This document shows positions 28,791 to 38,646 of a DNA stretch of 50,253 bases, piece by piece. The position numbers and the translations under genes were made by a program. Source of the DNA: an uncultured Chloroflexota bacterium. GTDB lineage: Bacteria > Chloroflexota > Limnocylindria > Limnocylindrales > CSP1-4. How positions within the stretch are numbered: position 1 is the first letter of the stretch; each line of letters opens with the position of its first letter. The notes beneath the pieces were generated by a model that saw only the letters and a list, made by a program, of their open reading frames with translations, was not told the DNA's origin and did not search any database. The stretch spans positions 1 through 50,253 of the forward strand of contig CAIYHO010000224.1 in assembly GCA_903925955.1 (NCBI GenBank). The letters are read 5' to 3'.

Positions 28791-30583
28791 TGGCCCGCCG
28801 CTCGCGATCCGGCGCCGGGTTCCTGGCCGCGTTCCGGAGTGCGGTTGCCAACCTTGAGGCCAACGTTGAGGAGATCAACGCCCTCAACGTCTTCCCGGTC
28901 CCCGACGGCGACACGGGCACCAACATGCTGGCCACAGTTCGTGCGGCGCTGGAAGAGGCAGACCGGCTTGGCGCCAACCCGGACGTTGATGCGTCAGCCG
29001 TGGCGCATGCCGCCAGCTACGGGGCCCTTATGGGCGCTCGCGGCAACTCGGGCGTCATCACCAGCCAGATCCTCGCGGGCATTGCGCATGGCCTGGCCGG
29101 CAAGCGCCGCTTCAACGGGCTGGATCTGGCCCACGCGCTGGACGCCGGTTCGCGGAACGCCTACAAGGCGGTGGCGAAGCCGGTGGAGGGCACCATCCTC
29201 ACGGTCATCCGCGAAGCCTCCGCCGCCGCCATTGCCGCCGCCGAGCGCGACAGCGATGCCGAATACGTGCTTGCAGCCACCGTGGACGCGGCCGAGAAGT
29301 CCGTGGCCCGAACGCCGTCCCTGCTGCCCATCCTGCGCGAGGCCCACGTGGTGGACTCCGGCGGGCAGGGTCTGTTCCGGCTGTTCCAGGGCGCGCTGGA
29401 GGCGGCTCGCGGGCGGCCCATCCACTCGGGGAGCGGCATGGCGCCAGCGGGGCACGCCCCCACGCGCGAGGCGGTGTCCGCGGTTGAGGAGACTGCGTAC
29501 GGCTACGAGACGGTGTACCTCGTCCGGGCGCGTGACGGCAGGCCGCTGGACATCCCGGCCATCCAGGCGCATCTCGAGTCCATTGGTGACTCGGTGCTGG
29601 TTGCCGGGGATCCAACGCTGGTCAAGGTCCACGTCCACAACGATCGTCCAGACGCTGTGATCACCTATGGCTTGTCGATTGGCGCGCTGTCGCGGATCAC
29701 CATTGAGAACCTCGACGGCCAGGCCACCGAAGTGCGCGAGGCAAAGGCGGCGGCCTTTGTGGGCGAAGCGCCTGCTCAGGCTCCGGCGCAGGCCGCGGCA
29801 TCGTCGCCCGGGCCGGCAGTTGCCACGCAGCGGGTTGCGTCGGTCATCGCAGAAGCAGTTGCGGTGTCGGCCGCCGCCCAGGCTCCTGCCGCGGAGGTCA
29901 CGCGGCTCCCGCTTGGCATCGTCGCGGTGGCGCCGTCAGACGGTCTGGCCGCGGTGCTTGCCGATATGGCTGCCCCGTTCCGCGAGTACGGCGCCTTCCG
30001 CGTGGTCCGCGGCGGGCAGAGTGCCAACCCCTCCACCGGCGAGCTGCTGGAGGCGGTCCGCGCCACGCTTGCCGATGAGCTGCTGATCCTGCCCAACAAC
30101 CCCAACGTCATCCTCGCGGCCAAGCAAGTTGCGTCCATGACGGACCGCGTGGTTCACGTTGTGCCCACCCGCAACTGCGCCGAGGGTGTGGCCGCGCTCT
30201 TCGAGCTGGACCGCACCAAGGACGCCGCCACCAACGCGGCCAGGATGACCGAGGCCGGCCGCGCGCTCCAGACGATGCAGGTCACCGAGGCCGTCCGAGA
30301 CGCCACCGTGACCGGCAAGAAGGTCAAGAAGGGCCAGACCATCGTGCTGGACCCCGATGACGGGCTGCTGGCCGTGGATGGTGACCCGCAGCGGGCCGTG
30401 CTGGCAGGGCTTGCGAAACTTGACGGCGGCTTTGGCCTGCTCACGGTCTACTACGGCATGGACGCCACGCTTGACGAGGCAGAGCGCCTGGTCCTCGCCA
30501 TCCGCGAGCTGGCGCCGGGCGCCGATGTCGAGGTGGTCCACGGCGGCCAGCCGCACTACCGGTACCTGATCTCCGCCGAGTGA
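28790..30583 (+). CDS. fakA: Fatty acid kinase ATP-binding subunit (FakA/YloV, DAK2 domain)
   Basis: FakA with FakB phosphorylates fatty acids for phospholipid synthesis. The 597-residue product has the DAK2 domain (about 8-200) with LNVFPVPDGDTGTNM (about 30) and GARGNSG (about 81), the middle domain (about 235-320) and the C-terminal domain (about 375-597). An Ala/Pro-rich linker (about 325-370) is longer than in Bacillus. FakB partners are not in the window. plsX at 35.6 kb would act in the same pathway. Confidence 0.88.
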   Translation: MARRSRSGAGFLAAFRSAVANLEANVEEINALNVFPVPDGDTGTNMLATVRAALEEADRLGANPDVDASAVAHAASYGALMGARGNSGVITSQILAGIAHGLAGKRRFNGLDLAHALDAGSRNAYKAVAKPVEGTILTVIREASAAAIAAAERDSDAEYVLAATVDAAEKSVARTPSLLPILREAHVVDSGGQGLFRLFQGALEAARGRPIHSGSGMAPAGHAPTREAVSAVEETAYGYETVYLVRARDGRPLDIPAIQAHLESIGDSVLVAGDPTLVKVHVHNDRPDAVITYGLSIGALSRITIENLDGQATEVREAKAAAFVGEAPAQAPAQAAASSPGPAVATQRVASVIAEAVAVSAAAQAPAAEVTRLPLGIVAVAPSDGLAAVLADMAAPFREYGAFRVVRGGQSANPSTGELLEAVRATLADELLILPNNPNVILAAKQVASMTDRVVHVVPTRNCAEGVAALFELDRTKDAATNAARMTEAGRALQTMQVTEAVRDATVTGKKVKKGQTIVLDPDDGLLAVDGDPQRAVLAGLAKLDGGFGLLTVYYGMDATLDEAERLVLAIRELAPGADVEVVHGGQPHYRYLISAE

Positions 30584-32871
30584 GCGCGTCGGGGCCGAAG
30601 CGCGGCAAAGGTGCGGCGGCGCTGCGTGCCGCCCCGGTCATCGTTGTTCCGGACGACCCGTGGGCACGCCTCGAGATGCCCGTTGGACACGCCGGGCTAA
30701 ACGCCGCCAACCCGCTCCGGCGCGGCGCCCGCAAGCTGGGCATCGAGACCGTCAGGGACCTCCTGTTCCACCTGCCCAGGCGGTATGACGACCTGCGCGA
30801 GATGCGCACGCTGGGCAACCTCAACGACGTCCCCGATGGCACGGTGATCTCGGCCCGCGTCACCGTGCTGGGCCTCAACGTCCAGCAGACGTGGCGCAAG
30901 CGTGTCCAGGTGACCACGGCCCATCTTGCGGACGACACGGGCACGGCCGAAGCCACCTGGTTTGGCCGCCAGTACATCGACCGGCGACTGCGCCCGGGCG
31001 ACGAGATTGTGGTCTCGGGCAAGCTCAAGCGCCGCGGGTTCACGCTGATCATCGACAACCCGCAGTTCCAGCCTGCCGCGGCCGTCTCGCCGCTCCACGC
31101 GGGGCGCATCGTGCCGATGTACCGCCTGACCGCCGGCGTCACGGTGGCGCGTCTGCGGCTGGCGATGCGCGAGGCGCTGGACCGCGACGGCCGCGAGTAC
31201 CCGGAATACCTGCGGACGGGCCTGCGCGATGAGGCGGCCGTCCCCGGCATCGCCGCGGCGCTTGAGGCGATCCATTACCCGGACTCGTTTGAGGCGCGTG
31301 ACGGGGCCGTGCGCCGTCTGGCGTATGACGAGCTGTTGGCGCTCCAGCTGGGCATGGTGGTCCGCCGCCGCATCCGTGGCCGTGACGTGACCGCTCCTGT
31401 GGCGGTGGCCGATGAGGACGACACCCGCATCCGGCAAGCGCTTGAAGCCTCGTTGACGCGCAAGCTGGACCGTCCCGCCGAGCTGACGCCGGACCAGGCC
31501 ACGGTGATCGACGAGATCCGCGCGGACCTTGCCCGCCCCATCCCGATGCTGCGGCTGGTGCAGGGCGACGTGGGCTCAGGCAAGACCGCGGTTGCCGCGT
31601 GGGCCCTTGCTGCAGCCGCGCTCAACGGCCGACAGGGCGCGCTGCTGGCGCCAACGGATCTCCTTGCCCGGCAGCACCTCTCTACGGTGGCCGCGCTGCT
31701 GGAGGATCTCGGGATCGCCGTGACGCTGCTGGTTGGCTCGCTGGATGCCAAGTCGCGCGCCAAGACCACCGAGGCCATCGCCAACGGCCAAGCCCAAGTG
31801 GTGGTGGGCACGCATGCACTGCTGCAGGAGAGCGTCAGGTTTGACGATCTGGCCCTGGTGGTGGTGGACGAGCAGCACCGCTTTGGCGTGGAGCAGCGGA
31901 GCGCACTGGAGTCCAAGGCAGGCCCGGGACGTCCGCCGCATGTGCTGCTGATGACCGCCACGCCCATCCCGCGGACGCTGGGGCAGGTCCTGTATGCGGA
32001 CCTCGACGTCTCAACGCTGCGCACCGCGCCTGCCGGGCGCACGCCTATCCGGACGGGGATCCGGCGGCCGGGCGACCTCGACGGGACGTGGCAGCGGGTG
32101 CGCGCCGAGGCGGCGGCGGGTCACCGGACGTTTGTGGTGGTCCCACGGATTGGGCCAGCGGCGGCCAAGGCGGGCGCTGGTGGCGCTGCTGGCGAGGAAG
32201 AGGGCTTTGCGGGCGACGAGGAACTCCCCGACGAGGACCTTGAGACGGTGTGGGCCGCGGCTGCCGAAGCCGAGCACGCACGCCTGAAGGACCTGCTGGC
32301 GCCCCTGCGCGTGGGGCTGGTCCACGGGCGTCTGAAGCCCGCGGATCGCGATCGCGAGATGGGAGCGTTCCGCGACGGCGACATCGACGTCCTGGTGGGC
32401 ACGACCGTGGTGGAGGTGGGCGTGGATGTTCCCGAGGCCACCATCATGGTCATCGAGGACGCGGAGCGCTTTGGCCTTGCCCAGCTGCACCAGCTCCGGG
32501 GCCGGGTGGGGCGGGGGAGTGCCGAATCGTTCTGCGTGCTGGTGAGCGGCGCCGTTGAGGACACCACGGAATACGAGCGGCTGCGCGCCGTCACGGCAAC
32601 CACCGATGGCTTTGCGCTTGCTGAGCGCGACTTTGAGCTCCGGCGCGAGGGCGACGTCCTGGGTCTGGCCCAGAGCGGTCTGCCACGGCTTCGCGTGGCA
32701 ACGCTGGGCAACATGACGCACCGCGAGCTGGCGACGCTGGCGCGCGAGCACGCGGAGCAGCTGGTGGGGCCATCGGGCGAGCTCCCGGTGTCCGACCCTG
32801 AGCTGGTGCGCGAGCTGCGCGAGGGCTGGCTGGCGCGCGTCTTCCAGGGCGACCCGGCGGGCGCGGCATGA
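30580..32871 (+). CDS. recG: ATP-dependent DNA helicase RecG
   Basis: RecG reverses stalled forks and moves Holliday junctions. The 763-residue product has the wedge OB domain (about 80-170), P-loop GDVGSGKTAVA (about 328), DEQHRFGVEQR (about 428), TATPIPRTL (about 460), and QLRGRVGRG near residue 637. An acidic insert (about 525-560, GEEEGFAGDEELPDEDLE) lies in the second helicase lobe before the VHGRLKP motif; E. coli RecG lacks it. The GTG start overlaps the fakA stop by 4 nt. Confidence 0.95.
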   Translation: MSASGPKRGKGAAALRAAPVIVVPDDPWARLEMPVGHAGLNAANPLRRGARKLGIETVRDLLFHLPRRYDDLREMRTLGNLNDVPDGTVISARVTVLGLNVQQTWRKRVQVTTAHLADDTGTAEATWFGRQYIDRRLRPGDEIVVSGKLKRRGFTLIIDNPQFQPAAAVSPLHAGRIVPMYRLTAGVTVARLRLAMREALDRDGREYPEYLRTGLRDEAAVPGIAAALEAIHYPDSFEARDGAVRRLAYDELLALQLGMVVRRRIRGRDVTAPVAVADEDDTRIRQALEASLTRKLDRPAELTPDQATVIDEIRADLARPIPMLRLVQGDVGSGKTAVAAWALAAAALNGRQGALLAPTDLLARQHLSTVAALLEDLGIAVTLLVGSLDAKSRAKTTEAIANGQAQVVVGTHALLQESVRFDDLALVVVDEQHRFGVEQRSALESKAGPGRPPHVLLMTATPIPRTLGQVLYADLDVSTLRTAPAGRTPIRTGIRRPGDLDGTWQRVRAEAAAGHRTFVVVPRIGPAAAKAGAGGAAGEEEGFAGDEELPDEDLETVWAAAAEAEHARLKDLLAPLRVGLVHGRLKPADRDREMGAFRDGDIDVLVGTTVVEVGVDVPEATIMVIEDAERFGLAQLHQLRGRVGRGSAESFCVLVSGAVEDTTEYERLRAVTATTDGFALAERDFELRREGDVLGLAQSGLPRLRVATLGNMTHRELATLAREHAEQLVGPSGELPVSDPELVRELREGWLARVFQGDPAGAA

Positions 32872-32898
32872 ACGGGCGCGGCATGAACGGGGGTCACC

Positions 32899-33513
32899 GT
32901 GGTTGACGCGGGCCGCGTGATCTCAGGGGTTGCGCGCGGCGTTCGGCTGGCGGCGCCTGGTCCTGGGACCCGCCCCATCGGTGACCGCGTCAAGCAGACG
33001 CTCTTTGCCGTCCTGGAGCCAGAGCTTGATGGCGCCCGCGTGCTGGACCTGTTTGCCGGCAGTGGCGCCGGGGGCATCGAGGCGCTCTCGCGCGGCGCGG
33101 TCCACGCGGTGTTTGTTGAGAAGGACGGCGGCGCCTGCCGCGTGATCGCGGAGAACCTGCGGCGGACTGGGCTCACGGACAGCGCAACGGTGGTCCGGCG
33201 CGACGTGGCCGCCTGGCTCAACGACGATACGGGCGCCAAGGCCGGTGCGCCGTTCAACGTTGTGCTGGCGGATCCGCCCTATGCCGACACGGACGCCCTC
33301 GTCCATGCACTCCAACTTGTGGAACCCGTGCTGGCGCCCGGGGGCGTGGTGGTGGCGAAGTACTTCTGGCGCGATGCGCCGCCGGCAGAGGTGGGGCTGC
33401 TAGCATCCGTGCGGGATCGCCGGTTTGGCGAGACGGCGCTGACGTTCTACCGGCGCCGAGACGACCTGGACAGCCAGCAGGACCCGGACAGCGTGGAGGC
33501 GGACGAGCAATGA
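32899..33513 (+). CDS. rsmD: 16S rRNA (guanine-N2)-methyltransferase RsmD
   Basis: Methylates G966 of 16S rRNA. The 204-residue product has RVISGVARGVRL at the N terminus, RPIGDRVKQTLFAVL (about 24-38), LDLFAGSGAGGIEALSRGA (SAM site, about 50) and the catalytic ADPPY (about 125). The C-terminal 20 residues are acidic. It is coupled to coaD by ATGA. GTG 32899 is the chosen start. Confidence 0.92.
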   Translation: MVDAGRVISGVARGVRLAAPGPGTRPIGDRVKQTLFAVLEPELDGARVLDLFAGSGAGGIEALSRGAVHAVFVEKDGGACRVIAENLRRTGLTDSATVVRRDVAAWLNDDTGAKAGAPFNVVLADPPYADTDALVHALQLVEPVLAPGGVVVAKYFWRDAPPAEVGLLASVRDRRFGETALTFYRRRDDLDSQQDPDSVEADEQ

Positions 33514-34004
33514 GGACCGCGGTCTACCCGGGCTCGTTTGACCCCGTCACCAACGGCCACCTGGACATCGTCCGGCGTGCCGCCCGTGTCTTTGACCACG
33601 TCATCGTGGCCGTGCTGGGCAACCCGCGCAAGTCGCCGCTGCTGGCGGTTGAGACGCGCATCGCCATCATTGAGGCGGCCGTGGCCGCCGACCCGACGCT
33701 TGCCGGCCGCGTGGAGGTCCAGGCGTTTGACGGGCTCACCGTGGAGTTCTGCCGCCAGGTTGGCGCCGCGTCCCTGGTCCGCGGCCTGCGCGCCATCGCT
33801 GACTTTGAGGCCGAGCTGCAGCTGGCCCACAACAACCACCAGCTTGCGCCCGACATCGACACCGTCTTCTTCATGACCTCGCTTGAGCACAGCTACGTCA
33901 GCTCCAGCCTGGTCAAGGAGATTGCGCAGTTCGGCGGCGATGTGTCGCGGATGCTCCCGCCCGAGGCCGACGCGGCCCTTCGCGCGGCGCTTGCCCGGGG
34001 CTGA
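33510..34004 (+). CDS. coaD: Phosphopantetheine adenylyltransferase
   Basis: Fourth step of coenzyme A synthesis. The 164-residue protein has YPGSFDPVTNGHLDIV (about 6-21; TNGH is the nucleotide-binding HxGH), VRGLRAIADFEAELQ (about 89) and SSSLVKEIA (about 130). The rsmD-coaD order is common in bacteria. Confidence 0.96.
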   Translation: MRTAVYPGSFDPVTNGHLDIVRRAARVFDHVIVAVLGNPRKSPLLAVETRIAIIEAAVAADPTLAGRVEVQAFDGLTVEFCRQVGAASLVRGLRAIADFEAELQLAHNNHQLAPDIDTVFFMTSLEHSYVSSSLVKEIAQFGGDVSRMLPPEADAALRAALARG

Positions 34005-34035
34005 CTGCTTGGGCGGCGGGAGCGGGCCCGTCGCG

Positions 34036-34044
34036 TGCGATAAT
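34036..34044 (+). promoter_or_regulatory. Extended -10 promoter of the DivIVA-like operon
   Basis: TGC-GATAAT is the nearest to consensus of the extended -10 elements in the window. Transcription would start near 34051, giving about 37 nt before the CTG at 34088 and including GGGGAG. Confidence 0.6.
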
Positions 34045-34087
34045 CGGCCCAACGCCCCGCGGAGGGCCTAGCCTGGGGAGCAGAGCC

Positions 34088-34711
34088 CTGGACATCATCT
34101 TCCTTGTCGAGCGTCTCGAGTCGCTGATCGCAAACGGCAGATCTATGCCGCTGACGCGCAGCGTGATTGTGGATCGCGAGGCCGCCCTCACCCTCATTGA
34201 CGAACTCCGCTCCGCTGTGCCCGAAGAGGTTCGGGCCGCGAAGAAGATCAGTCATGACCGCGAGAAGATCATTGGGCACTCGCAGGAGGAGGCGGAGCTG
34301 ATCGTCGCCCGGGCGCAGGAGCAGGCGACGTACCTGATCTCCGAGCGGGGCCTGACGGAGGAGGCCGCGGCACAGAGCGAGCAGATCATCGCGCGGGCAC
34401 AGGCTGACGCTGCTGCCACGCGCAACGGCGCGGACGAGTACGCAAGCTCGGTCCTGAATGATTTGGCCGCCGAGGTTGACCGCACGCTGGGCTCCATCGA
34501 GGGCGGTCTGCACCTTCTGGAGGAGCGCCGCGCCGCATACGCCGCGTCCATGGCGCCCGCCCCGGAGCCTGTCTCCGCCGCGATGCCAGACGACGCTCCG
34601 GAGTTTGATGACCTCCAGATCTCGGCGTGGGTGCAGCCGCAGGGCGGCGAGCCGTACAACGCCGATCCCCGCTACGACGGCCGGGACCGAGACGGCCGCG
34701 GGCGCCGGTGA
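34088..34711 (+). CDS. DivIVA/ATP-synthase-B-like coiled-coil protein, CTG start
   Basis: A 207-residue coiled-coil protein. Translating from CTG 34088 gives LDIIFLVERLESLIANGR followed by SMPLTRSVIVDREAALTLIDELR. I recall Chloroflexota homologues beginning MDIxxLVxRLExLLN, so the first ATG (34145) would lose a conserved 19-residue helix. No ATG, GTG or TTG is in frame upstream, and GGGGAG stands 7 nt before the CTG. Residues about 45-140 form a coiled coil rich in E, A and Q; the tail is Pro- and charge-rich. It may link division or wall growth to the membrane. Function is inferred. Confidence 0.7.
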   Translation: MDIIFLVERLESLIANGRSMPLTRSVIVDREAALTLIDELRSAVPEEVRAAKKISHDREKIIGHSQEEAELIVARAQEQATYLISERGLTEEAAAQSEQIIARAQADAAATRNGADEYASSVLNDLAAEVDRTLGSIEGGLHLLEERRAAYAASMAPAPEPVSAAMPDDAPEFDDLQISAWVQPQGGEPYNADPRYDGRDRDGRGRR

Positions 34712-35298
34712 GCGCCTCGGACCCGCGTCCCACCCGGCCGGTTGACCCGATTGGCGATCCGCTGACGTTTGCCGTGTCCGGGGTCCTGGCCGAAGCGCCC
34801 GGCTCCGTCCGCGAATACCAGATTGACAACGCCAGCCTTGACCCGGGCGAGGGTCTTGTGTTGTCCGAGGCACTGACCGGCGGCATGCGCCTCTTGCGCA
34901 CCAACCGCGGGCTGATTGTCGAGACGGACCTGCGCACGGGTCTTGCTGGCGAGTGCGTCCGCTGTCTCCGCCCAACCATCACGCTCATCAGGGTCCGCCT
35001 CCAGGAGGAGGTCCTGCCCACCATCGACCTCGGCAGCGGTCTGGCCGTTGTGCTTGAGGAGGGCGAGGACCCCGAGACCGCGCGTCTCACGGACCACCAC
35101 GAGCTGGAGCTGCGCCCGCTGCTGGTGGAGGCGATCAGCCTTGAGGCGCCCCTCGCGCCCGTCTGCGAGGAGAACTGCCCCGGCCTCTGCATTGAGTGCG
35201 GGGAGCGCCTGGTGCCGGGTCACGCCCACGGCGATGGCCCAATTGACCCCCGCCTGGAGGCCCTGCGGGCGTTCCGGGTCGACGCAGACGGCGAATAG
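34708..35298 (+). CDS. yceD: YceD family protein (DUF177)
   Basis: A 196-residue protein of the YceD family, which lies beside rpmF in most bacteria and is linked to 23S rRNA accumulation. It shows GLIVETDLRTGLAGECVRCLRPT (about 70-92) and CEENCPGLCIECGERL near residue 153, two Cys clusters that could hold zinc. The GTG at 34708 overlaps the previous stop; a longer frame upstream lies inside the DivIVA-like gene. Confidence 0.85.
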   Translation: MSASDPRPTRPVDPIGDPLTFAVSGVLAEAPGSVREYQIDNASLDPGEGLVLSEALTGGMRLLRTNRGLIVETDLRTGLAGECVRCLRPTITLIRVRLQEEVLPTIDLGSGLAVVLEEGEDPETARLTDHHELELRPLLVEAISLEAPLAPVCEENCPGLCIECGERLVPGHAHGDGPIDPRLEALRAFRVDADGE

Positions 35299-35302
35299 GG
35301 GA

Positions 35303-35308
35303 TAGACT
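35303..35308 (+). promoter_or_regulatory. Possible -10 element of rpmF
   Basis: TAGACT, 4 nt after the yceD stop, would give about 110 nt of leader before rpmF. It may give rpmF extra expression. Confidence 0.3.
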
Positions 35309-35426
35309 GCCGCCCGGCCCCACAACCAGCGGTCGCGCCACGGCGCGCCCGGTCACGGTGCCGTAATTGATGACAGAGTCGCGGGGACATCCCGCGTGAC
35401 GAGCCCCGAGAGGAGCAAGAACCTAC

Positions 35427-35636
35427 ATGGGTGTGCCGAAGCGAAAGGTCGCTCACGCGCGGAAGATGGACCGGCGGAGCCACCACGCCCTCACCCTGCC
35501 GACGCTCGTTGACTGCACGCACTGCCACGAGCCGAAGCTGCCGTACCGGGTTTGCCCGAGCTGCGGTTGGTACAACGGCCGTCAGGCTGTTGACCTGAAG
35601 CCGGCGGGTGGGTCCGCGGGCGAGGAGAACGCGTAG
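35427..35636 (+). CDS. rpmF: 50S ribosomal protein L32
   Basis: A 69-residue protein: MGVPKRKVAHARKMDRRSHH, then CTHCHEPKLPYRVCPSCGWYNGR with four zinc-binding Cys. GAGAGGAG precedes the ATG. The Gly-rich tail (about 57-69) is normal in length for high-GC bacteria. The yceD-rpmF-plsX order is standard. Confidence 0.97.
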   Translation: MGVPKRKVAHARKMDRRSHHALTLPTLVDCTHCHEPKLPYRVCPSCGWYNGRQAVDLKPAGGSAGEENA

Positions 35637-35643
35637 CAGGGTC

Positions 35644-36735
35644 GTGAGCCCTTCAGTCGATCTTGGTTCGGGCAGCCTGGCGCCCCGGCGCGGCGTCCGC
35701 GTCGCGGTTGACGCCATGGGTGGCGATTACGGTGCCCCGGAAGTTGTCCCGGGCGCTGTTGGCTGGGCGCGAGAGCATCCCGCTGACACGGTCATCCTTG
35801 TGGGAGACGTGCCGCTCCTGCGCACGCTTGCGGGTGACGCGCCCGCCAATGTGGAGTTTGTCCACGGCCCCGAGATTGTGGGCATGGACGAGCATCCCGC
35901 CAGAGCCATTGCCCGCAAGAAGCTGTCGTCCATCCGTGTCGCCACGGAGCTGGTCAAGGACGGCAAGGCAGACGCGGTTGTCACCGCGGGCCACACGGGC
36001 GCAGGTTTTGCCGCCGCCAAACTGATCCTCGGCACGCTGCCCGGCATCGACCGGCCGGCACTCGCCGTCCAGCTCCCCGGCGCCAAGCCGTTTCTGCTGC
36101 TGGACATCGGCGCAAACCCGGACTCCACCGCGGAGAACCTGGCGCAGTACGCGCGCATGGGCTCCATCTTTGCCGAGCGCGTGATGGGCGTTGCCAACCC
36201 GCGCGTCGCGCTGCTCTCCATCGGGGAGGAGAAGGGCAAGGGCGATGCGCGCATCAGCCGCGCCACCGAGCTCATCGATGAGACAGACCTCAACTTCATT
36301 GGCAACGTCGAGGGCCGAGACCTCACCAGGTTCGTCGCGGATGTTGTCGTCTGCGATGCCGTTGTTGGCAACGTGGTCATCAAGTTCTTCGAGGGCCTGG
36401 CCAGCTACATCCTCAAGGACCTGCTTGCTGGCGAGTTCCGCCGCAACATCCGCGGCAAGCTTGCGTACCTGCTTCTGCGCCCCGGCGTAGACCGGATCCG
36501 CACAGCCTTTGATTACGAGGTTGTGGGTGGGTCGCCCCTGCTGGGCGTCCGCGGGCCAATGATCATCACCCACGGCAATGCCAAGCGGCGCATGGCCTGG
36601 TGGGCCGTGGACGTGGGCGCCCGCACGGCGCGCGAGCACGTGACCGAGCTCATCGCTGAGTCCCTGGGCCTTGCGCAGGGTGATCCGGGAGCAGACGCCG
36701 CCCCCGACGCCCTTGCCTCTGCGGATCAGGGCTAG
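35644..36735 (+). CDS. plsX: Phosphate acyltransferase PlsX
   Basis: Makes acyl-phosphate from acyl-ACP for phospholipid synthesis. The 363-residue product has VAVDAMGGDYGAPEVVPGA (about 20-38), ELVKDGKADAVVTAGHTGAG near residue 102, DIGANPD (about 155) and VVVCDAVVGNVVIKFFEG (about 234-251). The GTG at 35644 was chosen because an earlier in-frame GTG (35608) lies inside rpmF. acpP, its partner, lies 800 nt downstream. Confidence 0.92.
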   Translation: MSPSVDLGSGSLAPRRGVRVAVDAMGGDYGAPEVVPGAVGWAREHPADTVILVGDVPLLRTLAGDAPANVEFVHGPEIVGMDEHPARAIARKKLSSIRVATELVKDGKADAVVTAGHTGAGFAAAKLILGTLPGIDRPALAVQLPGAKPFLLLDIGANPDSTAENLAQYARMGSIFAERVMGVANPRVALLSIGEEKGKGDARISRATELIDETDLNFIGNVEGRDLTRFVADVVVCDAVVGNVVIKFFEGLASYILKDLLAGEFRRNIRGKLAYLLLRPGVDRIRTAFDYEVVGGSPLLGVRGPMIITHGNAKRRMAWWAVDVGARTAREHVTELIAESLGLAQGDPGADAAPDALASADQG

Positions 36736-36737
36736 CC

Positions 36738-37029
36738 GTGGCCATCCTTGCCGTTGGCCCAGGTGTCATCCGGGAAACTGTCCGGCTGGCCGCGCTTGAA
36801 GTGCCCGGCGTCCAGCGCGTGGGCCGGGGCGGTCCCGCGTGGCGCATCCTCGTCGCGGGCCCGTCGGTGCGCATCCGCGTGCGCGACGGACGCGTCAGCG
36901 TGTCCGTCTGGGTGGTTGCCAAGCCGCGCCAGCGCCTGGTGCCGCTCACTGGTGCCGTCCGCGAGGCCGTTGCCTCTGCGGTTGTGCGCCTCCTTGGCAT
37001 GGAGCTGGGCGGCGTGACAGTGGTGGTTG

Positions 37030-37046
<17 letters not shown>
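36738..37046 (+). CDS. Asp23/Gls24 family protein, second copy
   Basis: A 102-residue protein lacking the Pro-rich tail of the first paralog. It reads VIRETVRLAALEVPGVQRVGRGG at the N terminus and SVSVWVVAKPRQRLVPLTG (about 54-72). It resembles the YqhY group that lies beside nusB in many Firmicutes and is linked to lipid metabolism there; here it lies between plsX and nusB. GTG start 36738. Confidence 0.8.
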
Positions 37047-37772
<726 letters not shown>

Positions 37773-37791
37773 GACGCCCGACCGGGGTCTG

Positions 37792-38646
37792 ATGGACCCG
37801 GCCGGCGCCCTGAAGGAGCGGCTGGGACTGCCGATACGGGACATGGCCCTGCTTGAGCAGGCCATCGTCCACAGCAGCTGGCTGCACGAGCACCCCGACG
37901 CGGCGCGGGGCCACAACGAGCGCCTGGAGTTTCTGGGTGACGCTGTGGTCAGCCTCGCGGTGTCTGAGGCGCTCTACCTTCGCCATGGCGCTGACGATGA
38001 GGGGCTCCTGTCTGCGCGCCGCGCGGCCATCGTGAGCACCCCGGGTCTCGCCACGCTTGCAGAACGCCTCGACCTGGGCTCGTTCCTCCTCCTCGGGGAG
38101 GGTGAGGCCCAGCGGGGTGGTCGCGTGCGCCCGTCGCTGCTTGCCTCGGTCTTCGAGGCGGTTGTCGGCGCCATCTATCTGGACCTCGGCTGGGACGCCG
38201 TTCGGGACTGGATGCTCAAGCAGGCAGACGCGGAGGTCACGGCAGACCTCACGGTGAGCCTGCTCAAGAGCCCCAAGAGCCGTCTTCAGGAGCACACCCA
38301 GCGCGCCACCGGCGAGCGGCCGATGTACCGGATTGTGGATGCCGTGGGTCCAGACCACGACAAGATGTTCACGATTGCGGTTGAGGTGGACGGGCGTCTC
38401 CTTGGCGAGGGGAAGGGGTCGTCCCGGCGCACCGCTGAGACCCGGGCCGCCGCCGCCGCCCTTGAGGTCCTGCACGCCGAGCGTCTTGCCGCCCGTGCTG
38501 CTCGCCGCCCCGAAGCGGACGGATCCGCTGCCCTGCGGGGCGCTGCTCCGTCTGCCGAGCCTCGCCGCGGTGCCGATGCTGCCGCCGCTGCCGCCGCCAC
38601 TACCGCTGCGGACGCCGCCGGCGACGCAGCGGGCGACGTCTGGTGA
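37792..38646 (+). CDS. rnc: Ribonuclease III
   Basis: Processes rRNA precursors and double-stranded RNA. The 284-residue product has HNERLEFLGDAVVSLAVSE (about 42-60, catalytic motif), a dsRNA-binding domain (about 158-230) and then a 50-residue Ala-rich tail (235-284) not seen in E. coli. The ATG at 37792 begins the RNase domain; an earlier in-frame ATG lies inside acpP. Confidence 0.94.
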   Translation: MDPAGALKERLGLPIRDMALLEQAIVHSSWLHEHPDAARGHNERLEFLGDAVVSLAVSEALYLRHGADDEGLLSARRAAIVSTPGLATLAERLDLGSFLLLGEGEAQRGGRVRPSLLASVFEAVVGAIYLDLGWDAVRDWMLKQADAEVTADLTVSLLKSPKSRLQEHTQRATGERPMYRIVDAVGPDHDKMFTIAVEVDGRLLGEGKGSSRRTAETRAAAAALEVLHAERLAARAARRPEADGSAALRGAAPSAEPRRGADAAAAAAATTAADAAGDAAGDVW

